Below, in pieces: positions 32,609 to 41,215 of a stretch of DNA of 64,000 nt; the first letter of the stretch is position 1; every line of letters begins with the position of its first letter. Where the stretch lies: NCBI RefSeq assembly GCF_002086485.1, contig NZ_MVHF01000006.1, positions 124,001 to 188,000 on the forward strand, written 5' to 3'. Under the pieces are notes generated by a model. The model was not told the origin of the DNA, ran no database searches, and saw only the letters and a list, made by a program, of their open reading frames with translations. The position numbers and the translations under genes are program-made. Origin of the DNA: Mycobacterium aquaticum (GTDB lineage: Bacteria; Actinomycetota; Actinomycetes; Mycobacteriales; Mycobacteriaceae).

Positions 32609-34374
32609 CCGGCGTCGAGGCGACGGGTCCAGCCACGGGAATCGAGATGTTCCAGCAGCGGGATGGCGACACGGCGCGTGGTGCCCAACGCCTGGCGTGC
32701 CTCGCTGGTGGTGAACGGCTGGTCCAACCGGGCCAGCTCCCGCATCGCCAAGGCCGGCGCAGTGGGCAACAGCACCACCCCATCGCGCAGGCGGAGCAGT
32801 CGCCCGGCCCGCTCGGCGGCGGCCAGCTCCCGCACGCCAAGGCGCAGCGCCGTCAGGTCGTCGGCCTCGGGCGCGTGAAAAGGATTGCCACGCAACCTGT
32901 CCACCAGTTCGGCGACACCGGCTTCGGCGGGCCCGAGATCGTCGGAACGGCCGGGCAGCCGGATCAGTCCCTCCGCCTGTTCGAGACCCGCCGCGCGACT
33001 GATCTCATCGAGCAGGGCCGGGTCGGGTAAGCCAAGCAGATCGCTCGCCGCGCCGCGAGACAGCCCGGCCGCCAAGGGATCCCGCTCGTGCAGCTCCTGC
33101 ACCGTCGCCCGCAGCCGTTGCTGCCACGCCTCGTACGTCGGGACGTGCACCCACCATGTCTTGATGACCCGGATATCCGTCGGCACCTCGTCGGTCCGAA
33201 AACCCAACCGGTGCAGATGTTCTCCGGCCACCACACCCCGGCGAGCCACCTCGACGAGCACGTCGCCATCGGTGTCCATCGTGGCCAGCGCGCCGACCCG
33301 GCGCGTACTGTCACCGCGGCGCCGCAATGCGGGCGGGTCTGCGTCGAGCACCTGGGCACCGCCGAGCACCCGCCGACTACCTGGATGCCTGAGCACCAAC
33401 CGGTCGCCGAGCACGAGCGGCAACCGCCGGTCGAGCACGAGCCGCGCGTGGTCGTCGTCGAAGGGCCGCACGCGGGCCGGCACGGCGGCCGAACCGACAT
33501 GCACGGTGAGCCGTTCGGGAGCCTCGCCGAATGGGCCGCCGCTAACGCGACGCACATCGAGGGTCCGGGTGGTCTCCCACGCGCCGGGCGTCAACAGCAC
33601 ATCACCGCGGCGGACCTGATCAGCCGACACCCCACGCAGATTGAGCGCCGCCCGCGTCACCGGGCCGAGCGCGGAGTACGGCTCGCCCCGGGATTCCAGG
33701 CCGCGGACGACTGCCTCGCGGCCCCGGCGGCCGACCAGTTCGAGCCGATCGCCATCGGCGATGGTGCCCGCGGCCAGTGTGCCGGTCACCACGGTGCCTG
33801 CCCCCGTGATGGTGAACGCCCGGTCCACCCACAGCCGCACCCGCGCTGTCGCCGACGGGGACGGCACCGCGGCCAGGACGTCGTCGAGGGTGGCCCGCAA
33901 CTCGGGCAGGCCGCTGCCGTCGACGGGCGACACCGCGACTGCCTGGGCGTCGCGCAGCCCGGTATCGGCCAATTCGGCGCGGGCCTGTGCGATCACGTCG
34001 TCGACACGGTCAGGGGCGCGGTCGACGCGGCTGATCACCAGCAGACCGTGCCGGATGCCCAGCGCCGCCACAGCGTCGCGGTGATCGCTGGACTGGGCCT
34101 GCCAGCCCTCGTCGGCGGCGACCACGAAACACACCACCGGGGCAGGCCCGAGCCCGGCCAGCATGTTGCCCAGAAAACGTTCGTGGCCGGGCACGTCGAC
34201 AAAAGCGACCTCCCGCCCCGACGACAGGGTGGTCCACGCGAAGCCGAGGTCGATGGTCAGGCCGCGGCGACGTTCCTCGGCCCACCGGTCCGGTTCGATG
34301 CCCGTCAGCGCACGCACCAGGGTGCTCTTGCCGTGGTCGACGTGGCCGGCCGTCGCGACGACGTACTGCTGCAC
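32587..34374 (-). CDS. selB: Selenocysteine-specific elongation factor SelB
   Basis: A 595-residue translational GTPase that carries Sec-tRNA-Sec to UGA codons. The G domain begins at once: AGHVDHGKST (G1), DVPGHERF (G3) and SRVD in place of the usual NKxD. EF-Tu-like domains 2 and 3 follow, and the C-terminal third has the winged-helix repeats that bind the SECIS hairpin (LRLGVRELAAAERAGRLLRLRDGVVLLP, FTTSEARQALGTTRRVAIPLLEHLDSRGWTRR). It is the partner of the fdhA SECIS at 46058-46076. Start taken as GTG 34374, beside the selA stop; a TTG two codons earlier overlaps it. Confidence 0.92.
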   Translation of the reverse strand: MQQYVVATAGHVDHGKSTLVRALTGIEPDRWAEERRRGLTIDLGFAWTTLSSGREVAFVDVPGHERFLGNMLAGLGPAPVVCFVVAADEGWQAQSSDHRDAVAALGIRHGLLVISRVDRAPDRVDDVIAQARAELADTGLRDAQAVAVSPVDGSGLPELRATLDDVLAAVPSPSATARVRLWVDRAFTITGAGTVVTGTLAAGTIADGDRLELVGRRGREAVVRGLESRGEPYSALGPVTRAALNLRGVSADQVRRGDVLLTPGAWETTRTLDVRRVSGGPFGEAPERLTVHVGSAAVPARVRPFDDDHARLVLDRRLPLVLGDRLVLRHPGSRRVLGGAQVLDADPPALRRRGDSTRRVGALATMDTDGDVLVEVARRGVVAGEHLHRLGFRTDEVPTDIRVIKTWWVHVPTYEAWQQRLRATVQELHERDPLAAGLSRGAASDLLGLPDPALLDEISRAAGLEQAEGLIRLPGRSDDLGPAEAGVAELVDRLRGNPFHAPEADDLTALRLGVRELAAAERAGRLLRLRDGVVLLPTAPALAMRELARLDQPFTTSEARQALGTTRRVAIPLLEHLDSRGWTRRLDAGHREVVR

Positions 34375-34376
34375 GG

Positions 34377-35678
34377 TCAACCGTCCAGCGCGGCCTTCAC
34401 CGCGGCCAGCACCCGCTCGTCGTCGGCCTCGGGTACGCAACGCAGGTCGACCAGGCAAGCGCCGTCGTGCACGCGGGCCAGGATCGCGGGATCGCCGGCA
34501 CGCAGCCGGGCGGCGGCTGCTTCGGGTAGTCGGACCGCCCAGCCGGGCAGCGGGACGCCGGGGGCACCACCCCCACCGACGCGCCCGTCGTGGGGCACCA
34601 CGCTCGCGCCGACGGCATCGGCGATACGTTCGGCCCGGGCCCGCAGCGCATCGGCGTCGGCGTGCAGCGCCTGCGTGACCGGGGCCGGGCCGCCACACAG
34701 CGTGGCCTCCAGTGCGGCGAGGGTCAGCTTGTCGGCGCGCACGGCACGCGCGAGCGGGTGCCGGGCCATGCGGGCCACGACCTCGGCCCGGCCGAGCACG
34801 ACGCCGGCCTGCGGACCGCCCAGCAGTTTGTCACCGCTACCGGTGATCACGTCGGCACCCTGGGAGAGCGCCGTCGCGGCGTCGGGTTCGTCGGGCAGCA
34901 GCGGATCGGGCGCGAGCAACCCGCTGCCCAGGTCGGCGACGAGCGGTACCTCCTTGTCCCGCAACACATCACGAAGCTCGGCCAGCGACACCCCCGATGT
35001 GAAGCCGGTGACCCGGAAATTGCTCGGATGGACCTTGAGCACGCATCCCGTGTCCGGGCCGAGAGCGTCGGTGTAGTCCCGCAGGTGGGTGCGGTTGGTG
35101 GTACCCACCTCACGCAGCCTCGCGCCGGTCGACGCGATCAGGTCCGGCAGACGGAATCCGGCACCGATCTCGATCAGCTCACCGCGGCTCACCACCACCT
35201 CACGGCCCGCCGCCAGCGTGGTGGTGGCCAGCACCAGCGCGGCGGCCCCGTTGTTGACGACGAGTGCGTCCCCTGCCGCGGGGCAGGCGGCCAGCAGAGC
35301 CTCCCGGGCAGCTACACCGCGTTTCGATCGCGTACCCGTGGCGAGGTCCAACTCGACATCGACGTACCCGCTCGCCGACACCAGCGCGTCCGCCGCGGCC
35401 TTCGACAGCGGTGCCCGGCCGAGATTGGTGTGGACGACGACGCCCGTGGCGTTGAGCACGGGCCGCAGCGACACCGGCGCCCGCGCAGCCAAGCCGGCCA
35501 CCACGGCTGCGGCCACCTCGTCGACCGGCAGTGCGCCTTGCCGGGCCCGCTCCTGGGTCTTGAGCACCAGGGCGCGCACAGCACTGTCGCCCAGCCGGTT
35601 CCGCGCCTCCTGCACCTGCGGCAGCGCCAACAGCTGATCGGTGCGCGGTATGCGCCGACGGGGGTCGGGCTGGGTCAC
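34377..35678 (-). CDS. selA: L-seryl-tRNA(Sec) selenium transferase SelA
   Basis: A 433-residue PLP enzyme that converts Ser-tRNA-Sec to Sec-tRNA-Sec with selenophosphate. The bacterial SelA signature is present: RRIPRTDQLLALP at the N-terminus, VLNATGVVVHTNLGRAPLS, VNNGAAALVLA, LREVGTTNRT and the PLP lysine in ITGSGDKLLGGPQAG. First gene of the selA-selB operon; its start is 30 bp from the 3' end of the tRNA-Sec gene on the same strand, so all three may be read together. Confidence 0.95.
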   Translation of the reverse strand: MTQPDPRRRIPRTDQLLALPQVQEARNRLGDSAVRALVLKTQERARQGALPVDEVAAAVVAGLAARAPVSLRPVLNATGVVVHTNLGRAPLSKAAADALVSASGYVDVELDLATGTRSKRGVAAREALLAACPAAGDALVVNNGAAALVLATTTLAAGREVVVSRGELIEIGAGFRLPDLIASTGARLREVGTTNRTHLRDYTDALGPDTGCVLKVHPSNFRVTGFTSGVSLAELRDVLRDKEVPLVADLGSGLLAPDPLLPDEPDAATALSQGADVITGSGDKLLGGPQAGVVLGRAEVVARMARHPLARAVRADKLTLAALEATLCGGPAPVTQALHADADALRARAERIADAVGASVVPHDGRVGGGGAPGVPLPGWAVRLPEAAAARLRAGDPAILARVHDGACLVDLRCVPEADDERVLAAVKAALDG

Positions 35679-35708
35679 CTGCCCTCCTCGAGCGTCGACA
35701 GCGGAAAC

Positions 35709-35804
35709 TGGCGGAGGCGGACGGGAATCGAACCCGCCAGACCGAGATACTCGATCTCACCGGTTTTGAAGACCGGGGGGACCACCAGGAACCCAAACGC
35801 CTCC
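35709..35804 (-). tRNA. selC: tRNA-Sec (anticodon UCA)
   Basis: A 96-base tRNA read leftward, with acceptor arms GGAGGCG (35804-35798) and CGCCTCC, discriminator G and an encoded CCA. The anticodon loop is CTTCAAA, giving UCA. A long variable arm (GAGATCGAGTATCTC-type stem) and the T-loop GTTCGATTC follow. The extra-long variable arm and UCA anticodon identify it as the selenocysteine tRNA. It sits between selA and divergent selD. Confidence 0.95.
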
Positions 35805-35847
35805 GCCGCCCAACTTAGCCAATGCCCTCGGCGGCTACATTGACGCC

Positions 35848-36822
35848 ATGGAATCCGTTCGTCTCACCGGCTACGCCCACGGCGGCGGATGCGCCTGCAA
35901 GATCCCGCCGGGCGAGTTGGAAGACGCGGTGCGCGGGCTGGTCGGACAGTCGGGCGACCATGTCCTGGTCGGGCTCGACGACGGCGACGACGCGGCAGCC
36001 GTGCTGGTTCGCGACGATCTCGCGGTGCTCTCGACGGCCGACTTCTTCACGCCCGTGGTCGACGACGCCTACGACTGGGGCCGCATCGCCGCGGCCAACG
36101 CGCTGTCCGACGTGTACGCGATGGGCGGACGGCCTGTCGTCGCGATCAACCTGGTCGGGTGGCCGCGCGAAACCCTGCCGATGGAGCTGATGACCGAGGT
36201 GCTGCGCGGCGGGCTCGCGGTGGCGTCGGAGGCCGGCTGCCCGGTGATCGGTGGGCATTCCATCGACGATCCCGAACCGAAGTACGGCATGGCGGTGACG
36301 GGCGTGGCCGACCCGAACCGGTTGCTGCGCAACGACGCCGCCCAGCCAGGACTGCCGCTGACACTGACCAAGCCGATCGGCGTCGGCCTGCTGAACAACC
36401 GGCACAAGCAGACCGGAGAAGTGTTCGCCGAGGCGCTCGCGACGATGACGGCGCTCAACCGTGACGCGTCCGAGGCTGCTTTGGCGGCGGGCGCCCGGGC
36501 GGCCACCGACGTCACCGGGTTCGGCCTGCTCGGGCACCTGCACAAGATGTGCCGGGCCTCCGGCGTGGGCGCGGTGATCGACCGTGCCGCGGTGCCCGTC
36601 GTCGAAGGCGCCCTCGACGCGCTGCGCGACGGCTACGTCTCCGGCGGCACCCGCCGCAATCTCGACTGGGTGCGGCCGCACCTGCGCGCCGACGTCTCCG
36701 AGGACGATCTGCTGCTGCTCGCCGACGCACAGACCTCCGGCGGCCTGCTGGTCGTGGGCGAGGTTCCCGGCTATCCCGTCATCGGGCACACCGTGGAAGG
36801 CAGCGGCATCTCGGTGCGCTGA
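35848..36822 (+). CDS. selD: Selenophosphate synthetase SelD (Cys form)
   Basis: A 324-residue PurM-like ATP enzyme making selenophosphate from selenide. The N-terminal active-site motif is HGGGCACK, with Cys15 at the catalytic Cys/Sec position and Lys18; the glycine-rich ATP/metal segments include GLDDGDDAA, STADFFTPVVDD, AANALSDVYAMGG and GGHSIDDPEP. Here the catalytic residue is Cys, so SelD does not need selenocysteine itself. It is divergent from selA with the tRNA-Sec gene in between. Confidence 0.95.
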   Translation: MESVRLTGYAHGGGCACKIPPGELEDAVRGLVGQSGDHVLVGLDDGDDAAAVLVRDDLAVLSTADFFTPVVDDAYDWGRIAAANALSDVYAMGGRPVVAINLVGWPRETLPMELMTEVLRGGLAVASEAGCPVIGGHSIDDPEPKYGMAVTGVADPNRLLRNDAAQPGLPLTLTKPIGVGLLNNRHKQTGEVFAEALATMTALNRDASEAALAAGARAATDVTGFGLLGHLHKMCRASGVGAVIDRAAVPVVEGALDALRDGYVSGGTRRNLDWVRPHLRADVSEDDLLLLADAQTSGGLLVVGEVPGYPVIGHTVEGSGISVR

Positions 36823-36876
36823 GGGGTCACTACAACAACGTTGACGCTCGCGGTCGGCAGCGGATGTCGCGGTGCC

Positions 36877-36921
36877 TACGCAGAGGATTGCAGCCACTGG
36901 GTGACTGCAATCCTGGGCGTA
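36877..36921. repeat. 45-bp hairpin repeat, copy 1 (flanking the DUF559 gene)
   Basis: A self-complementary element: AGGATTGCAG and CTGCAATCCT form a 10-bp stem around CCACTGGGTGA, extended by TACGC/GCGTA after a 2-base internal loop. It lies five bases after the DUF559 gene stop and 54 bp after selD, so it can also end transcription. Copy 2 lies 1,050 bp away in the same orientation with 39 of 45 identical bases. Confidence 0.8.
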
Positions 36922-36926
36922 GATGG

Positions 36927-37856
36927 CTACGCGGCGCGGTCTGATCGGCCGAACTCGCAGCTGGCGCCGCATGGTCGGCCCGGTGCGATGATCCCGTGCC
37001 GCTGCAGAACCAGAGCAATCTTGCCCGCCGTCTGGCACGGCCGGTCGAAGACCTGTCCGTATGACAACCTGACGGTCGACCGGCCGTCGACCGCAGCGTC
37101 CAGATCTCGCTCGAAGTCCGCATCCCGCCGGGTCGCCGAATCGTGAAACACCCGGCCATCGAGTTCGACGACGAGACGTTCGCTGTACTCGGCATCGCGA
37201 TAGCAGACGCCGACGGATGATGCCGAGCGCTTCTGGCGGATGGCTCGAGGCAAACCGTGTGGTCGCTCGACGCGAACAAGATAGCCATGCTCAAGGACCG
37301 AGCAGGTGCCGTCGGCGAGGTCGACGAGTACTGCCCGCAACCATCGCCGACGACGCACGCGCCCGCGAGAATCGAGAGTGTTGAGTAGCCGTTGCGCGGT
37401 GGTACGCCGAGATTGGCACGCATTGGCCAGAACAGCGATGGCATCGAGTTCGGAACTCGCCCGGCATGCGACGTCGAGCGCAGCGTCGTCGTAACGCATC
37501 CGCGGCGGGGATACGTTCCACAGCACCCGCCCCTCAAGGTGGGCGAGGTGGTGGATGCGGACTCCGGCAGGTTCAGCCAACCCCGCGCGGTCTCGGGCCA
37601 CGGCGACGTGAATCGGCGAACCTTCGTCGCCCATGGCCGATTCAAGGCATAACGCCGCCGGAGCCGCGTAAAGCACTGCCGCCCAAGCTCGTTGCGTCCA
37701 CGTCAACGGTCCGGTGTGATCGATGTACACGCCGGCATGCACCCGCGCCCACTGGTTGCGTCTGAGCAACCGCCGGATATCGTGCTGCACCAGCCCTGCA
37801 CCCAGCGCCTGCCGACGCGATATCACCCCGTCCTGTTGACGAAGCAGGTGGTCCAT
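36927..37856 (-). CDS. AbiEi-antitoxin-like / DUF559 nuclease-fold protein
   Basis: A 309-residue protein of a type frequent in mycobacteria. The N-terminus (LLRQQDGVISRRQALGAGLVQHDIRRLLRRNQWARVHAGVYID) is a winged-helix like the AbiEi antitoxin domain. The C-terminus is a DUF559/Vsr-like nuclease fold: VVELDGRVFHDSATRRDADFERDLDAAVDGRSTVRLSYGQVFDRP, with the Glu-Asp-His-Asp set expected there. Molecular function is unknown; no partner toxin gene adjoins it. ATG 37856 preferred, with a GTG two codons earlier. It is bracketed by two 45-bp direct repeats and interrupts the selenium/formate block, which suggests insertion. Confidence 0.75.
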   Translation of the reverse strand: MDHLLRQQDGVISRRQALGAGLVQHDIRRLLRRNQWARVHAGVYIDHTGPLTWTQRAWAAVLYAAPAALCLESAMGDEGSPIHVAVARDRAGLAEPAGVRIHHLAHLEGRVLWNVSPPRMRYDDAALDVACRASSELDAIAVLANACQSRRTTAQRLLNTLDSRGRVRRRRWLRAVLVDLADGTCSVLEHGYLVRVERPHGLPRAIRQKRSASSVGVCYRDAEYSERLVVELDGRVFHDSATRRDADFERDLDAAVDGRSTVRLSYGQVFDRPCQTAGKIALVLQRHGIIAPGRPCGASCEFGRSDRAA

Positions 37857-37926
37857 GTCCACCGCTTGGATACTCGTCGACCTGGCCGGCGGCCACCAGG
37901 CCCGTCGACGATCTGTGGATAACTTC

Positions 37927-37971
37927 TACGCAGAGGGTCACAGCCACTGGGTAACTGCAATCCTCGGCATA
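37927..37971. repeat. 45-bp hairpin repeat, copy 2
   Basis: Direct repeat of the element at 36877-36921 with six differences; three of them fall in the left arm (AGGGTCACAG), so the stem is weaker. It lies 70 bp upstream of the DUF559 start and 31 bp past the ferritin-like gene stop. The two copies bracket just one gene. Confidence 0.78.
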
Positions 37972-38002
37972 ACGTGTGGTCAGGACGAAGGGCGCCGAGC
38001 CG

Positions 38003-39181
38003 CTACATGAAGTTCCTGGTGTGCAGCGCGGAGATGTCGGCGGCCTCGTCGGCCGGGAAACCCAGGTGGACGAGCCGCCGCTGCCGCCCCTGATCCATCT
38101 CGTCCTGCAGCGTGAGCACGGCACGGTAACCCGCCGCGATCGCGTCCGGTTCCCAACTGCCCGCCGCGAGCAGGACGAGCGAATCGAACACGTCCGCGTT
38201 GAGTCCCGCGGTGTCGACCAGAGCCGAATACCGACGTTCGACGGCACCCCGAAGCTGGTTGAGCACCCGGCTGTCACGGTCGGCCTGATGACGCAGGTGC
38301 GCCACGCCGAAGGCGACGTGGCGGGCCTCGTCGCGGCGGGCGAGCCGGGTGACGTCGCGGGTCACGGGGTCCGGTGCGTGCACGTCCAGGAACTCGAGGA
38401 GGTTGAGAAAGCTGCCCTCGCCGAGCACCGAGAGCAGGAATGAGGCCATGGAGAAGTCGGCCTCGTCGAGCAGCGTTGCCAGCGACTGCCTTCCGCCGAC
38501 CGTCGAGGTACCCATCGGCAGACCGGTCAGCAGGGCGCGGCGCGTGAAGACCTCCATGTGCCGGGCCTCGTCGGCGGCCTGCACGGCCAGCAGCTGCAGC
38601 ACCTCACGGAAATGCGGATGGATGCGGGCCAGCAGTTTCGCCGGGACCACCAGCGCGGCCTGCTCGTTCTCGATCAGATACGTCATGATCTGCACGACGG
38701 CCCGGTCGACATCGGGATGGATGTCGAATACGGCGTCCCAGTGCACGGCGGTCGCCGGGTCCCATTGTTCTGCGGCGGCGTGGGCGTACAGGCTGGGTGC
38801 GATGTCCGCCCACACCAGGTCCCGGTCACGGATGTCGAACGGCGAGTTCGGCGCGGCGCCCCGCTCGACCAGCGCACCCCGCGCGGCCAGTCCCCAATGC
38901 GCGGGCGCGGAGTCGACGATCCCGTCCGGGCTCGGTGTGCCCGCGCGTTCGGCCCCGGCCCAGCGGTCACGCACACCCGGTTCGACGGTCCAGGCGTCGT
39001 CGTTGCGGGTCACCCGGTGGCCGAGCTGCCGGCACCAGGCCGGCAGATCAACCGCGAGAGCCGGTGCACGGCCGACGATTTCGACGACGCAGCCCGGCGG
39101 TACGGAATTCAGCGCTCGCTGCACCAGCAGGTGTGCGCCGTTGTCGAACCCCAGGTCGCCAAGGTCGACCCGTGGGTTCAT
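38003..39181 (-). CDS. TusA-like / ferritin-like di-iron fusion protein
   Basis: A 392-residue two-domain protein. Residues 3-60 look like a TusA/SirA sulfurtransferase fold (VDLGDLGFDNGAHLLVQRAL, PGCVVEIVGRAPALAVDLPAWCRQLGHRV), but the catalytic CPxP cysteine is replaced (GFDNG). Residues about 130-390 are a ferritin-like four-helix di-iron domain with ligands suggested by NEQAALV, AADEARHMEVF and RRDEARHVAFGV. Start overlaps the stop of the PhnD-like gene (ATGA). It ends the run that begins with formate dehydrogenase. Function unknown; oxygen- or iron-handling for the selenoenzyme, or selenium/sulfur delivery, are possibilities I cannot separate. Confidence 0.7.
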   Translation of the reverse strand: MNPRVDLGDLGFDNGAHLLVQRALNSVPPGCVVEIVGRAPALAVDLPAWCRQLGHRVTRNDDAWTVEPGVRDRWAGAERAGTPSPDGIVDSAPAHWGLAARGALVERGAAPNSPFDIRDRDLVWADIAPSLYAHAAAEQWDPATAVHWDAVFDIHPDVDRAVVQIMTYLIENEQAALVVPAKLLARIHPHFREVLQLLAVQAADEARHMEVFTRRALLTGLPMGTSTVGGRQSLATLLDEADFSMASFLLSVLGEGSFLNLLEFLDVHAPDPVTRDVTRLARRDEARHVAFGVAHLRHQADRDSRVLNQLRGAVERRYSALVDTAGLNADVFDSLVLLAAGSWEPDAIAAGYRAVLTLQDEMDQGRQRRLVHLGFPADEAADISALHTRNFM

Positions 39182-40029
39182 GGCCGGTAGTCGGATGCGG
39201 TGAGCGCTCCTGCCGCGTCGTAGAAGCCGAGCAGCTCTACGGCGGTGTTCAACACGTCGTAGCCGCTGACACGTCCTGGCAACCACCGGGTGAGACCTTC
39301 GAGGTCCAGCAGGGGCCGGACGGCCTCGTCGGTATACGACATCGACAGCAGCAGATTGCGCAGTTGCTCGACCTCCGCGGCGGGCGCGGTGTCGATCACG
39401 GTCAAGTTGCAGTGGTCGAAAGGCGTTGTCTGACCGATGATCCGGAGGCTCGACGGCGGCACCGTGCCGTCCCGTCCGAAGCCGAGGTGGTTGGTGTCGA
39501 CGATCGCCGCGGCGTCGGCACGACCGTCGAGCACGGCCCGCACGGCGTCCCGCTCACCGCCGATGTGGTCGCCGTGCAGGCCGACACCGATGTCGAAGCG
39601 CTCGATGGTCACGTCGCGGCCGGCGAGCAAGCCCGACTCGGCCAGCGTCGCCAACGGAATGAGCGTGGCCTGAGGCGAATCCACGGCACCCAGCGCCAGC
39701 CGCGCCGCTCTCAGGTCGGCGATGGCTTGAATCGGCGAATCCGCGCGGACCACGAAAACCGAGGTCAGGTCCTGGTCGGTGTCCCGCATCACCAGCGCCG
39801 ACACCTTGCGGCCTCGCGCCGCCGCCAGCCGCTCACACCGCAGCCATGCCAGCGGGGAGTTCCAGGCCACGTCGATGCGACCGGCCACGAGATCCTCGGC
39901 CTGCCGCTCGTAGTTCGAGTACAGGACGAAGTCGAAGTCGAGGCCGTTCTGGCGCAACCATTCTCGAAACCCCGACCAGATGGTGACGACCTTGGGGTCG
40001 TACGCAACAGCACCGAGCAGAAGAGTCAT
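39178..40029 (-). CDS. PhnD/phosphonate-binding-like protein without signal peptide
   Basis: A 283-residue protein with the periplasmic phosphonate/phosphate-binding fold: LLLGAVAYDPKVVTIWSGFREWLRQNGLDFDFVLYSNYERQAEDLVAGRIDVAWNSPLAW, then SVFVVRADSPIQAIADLRAARLALGAVDSPQATLIPL and GRADAAAIVDTNHL. Unlike transport PhnD proteins it lacks any signal peptide or lipobox, and no ABC permease or ATPase adjoins it, so it is likely a cytoplasmic ligand-binding protein. It lies 7 bp behind the acyl-CoA-dehydrogenase-like gene and overlaps the fusion gene; GAGGC precedes the ATG. Confidence 0.78.
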   Translation of the reverse strand: MTLLLGAVAYDPKVVTIWSGFREWLRQNGLDFDFVLYSNYERQAEDLVAGRIDVAWNSPLAWLRCERLAAARGRKVSALVMRDTDQDLTSVFVVRADSPIQAIADLRAARLALGAVDSPQATLIPLATLAESGLLAGRDVTIERFDIGVGLHGDHIGGERDAVRAVLDGRADAAAIVDTNHLGFGRDGTVPPSSLRIIGQTTPFDHCNLTVIDTAPAAEVEQLRNLLLSMSYTDEAVRPLLDLEGLTRWLPGRVSGYDVLNTAVELLGFYDAAGALTASDYRP

Positions 40030-40036
40030 CGTTGCC

Positions 40037-41161
40037 TCACAGTAGTGGTTGGCCGAACGCGGCGCGGCCGACGAAATCGTGCAGGGCCTCGGTGGTGGGT
40101 GCCATGACCCGGGCCGCCAGCGAATCACGGAACCGGCGTTCGATTCCCTGCTCCTTCCGGAACGCCGAACCACCACACAATCGCATCACCCCATCGGCGA
40201 CCTCCGAAGCAGCTTCGGCGGCAACAGCTTTCACCTGCAAGACGCGCAACATCGCATCAGCGCGCCCTGCCGCCAAGGCGCCGAGCGTGTCGTCGAGGAA
40301 CAGCGCGGCTCCGTCCACGAGCGTCAGCAGCCGCGCGTAGGCGCGACGTTGCTCGGGCTGTTCGGCCAAGCTCTGATCGAGATGCTCGAGACGACTGCCC
40401 GCCAGATGCGTGCCCGCGGCGGTGATCAGCGCCCGCATCAGCCCGACCGAGAACGCCGCGTTGAGCACCAGGAACGTCGGCAGTGCCGACTCGAGCGCCA
40501 AGTCGAGGCCCTGGCCGTCGCCGCCGAGCATCGACGACGTGGGAATCACGAGACCGTCCGCCGTCATCGGTGCCGACGAATTGCCACGCAAACCCAACCC
40601 GTCGAACGACCCGGTAACCGCGAGCCCTTCGGTCGCGGCAGGTACGTGCCACAGCGTCATCGGGCCTTCGGCGGCGAGTGGATGGCTCGACCACACATAG
40701 CTGTCGGCATGACCGGCCGAGGTGACCCAACTCTTGCGGGAGTCCAGCAGCACGGTGTCGCCGTCACCGTGCGTCGCAGTGCCGACCGGTGCCCAAAAGT
40801 GGCTGCGGGAGCCGACTTCGGAGAATGCCAGGGTGCTCAGGTGGCGTCCGGCGGCGATCGCGGTCCGGGTGTCGTCGTCAGCGAAGCGTTCGAGAACGCT
40901 GACCGCGGCGTAATGCATGGTGAGCACCATCGCCGTCGAACCGCAGACCGAAGCGACGGCGCGCACCACCTCGGCCGCGTCCCCGAGGGTGCCGCCGGCA
41001 CCCCCGAACTCGGGTGCACTCAGCAGGCCGAGAAAGCCCGCCTTCGCCAGCGCGTCGACCGACTCGCGCGGGAAGTTCCCGCCGGCGTCGACAGCCGGCG
41101 CCGCGGGCTCGATGACGTTGCCGACGACTTCGTCAAGGGCAGAACACAGCGCAGAATCCAC
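40037..41161 (-). CDS. Acyl-CoA dehydrogenase-family flavoprotein
   Basis: A 374-residue acyl-CoA dehydrogenase-fold protein: GFLGLLSAPEFGGAGGTLGDAAEVVRAVASVCGSTAMVLTMHYAAV, WVTSAGHADSYVWSS and the C-terminal GVMRLCGGSAFRKEQGIERRFRDSLAARVMAPTTE. The last part is closer to ACAD-like monooxygenases (DszC/SfnC type) than to beta-oxidation enzymes, and I see no clear catalytic Glu. GTG 41161 has GAGG six bases upstream. It follows the NrfD-like gene by 54 bp on the same strand and is followed at once by the PhnD-like gene. Substrate unknown. Confidence 0.78.
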   Translation of the reverse strand: MDSALCSALDEVVGNVIEPAAPAVDAGGNFPRESVDALAKAGFLGLLSAPEFGGAGGTLGDAAEVVRAVASVCGSTAMVLTMHYAAVSVLERFADDDTRTAIAAGRHLSTLAFSEVGSRSHFWAPVGTATHGDGDTVLLDSRKSWVTSAGHADSYVWSSHPLAAEGPMTLWHVPAATEGLAVTGSFDGLGLRGNSSAPMTADGLVIPTSSMLGGDGQGLDLALESALPTFLVLNAAFSVGLMRALITAAGTHLAGSRLEHLDQSLAEQPEQRRAYARLLTLVDGAALFLDDTLGALAAGRADAMLRVLQVKAVAAEAASEVADGVMRLCGGSAFRKEQGIERRFRDSLAARVMAPTTEALHDFVGRAAFGQPLL

Positions 41162-41215
41162 AGACAACCTCGGTACGTAGGCGGGCCAGGCACAGCGCTC
41201 GCCACCGTACCGGGT

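Noticed and set aside
33088..35076. 662-residue open frame opposite selB/selA
   Set aside because: Spans two unrelated genes antisense and shows only Pro/Arg/Ser-rich shadow sequence.
36877..37971. CRISPR array suggested by repeated hairpin elements
   Set aside because: Only two copies 1,050 bp apart with a gene between; no regular spacers and no cas genes.
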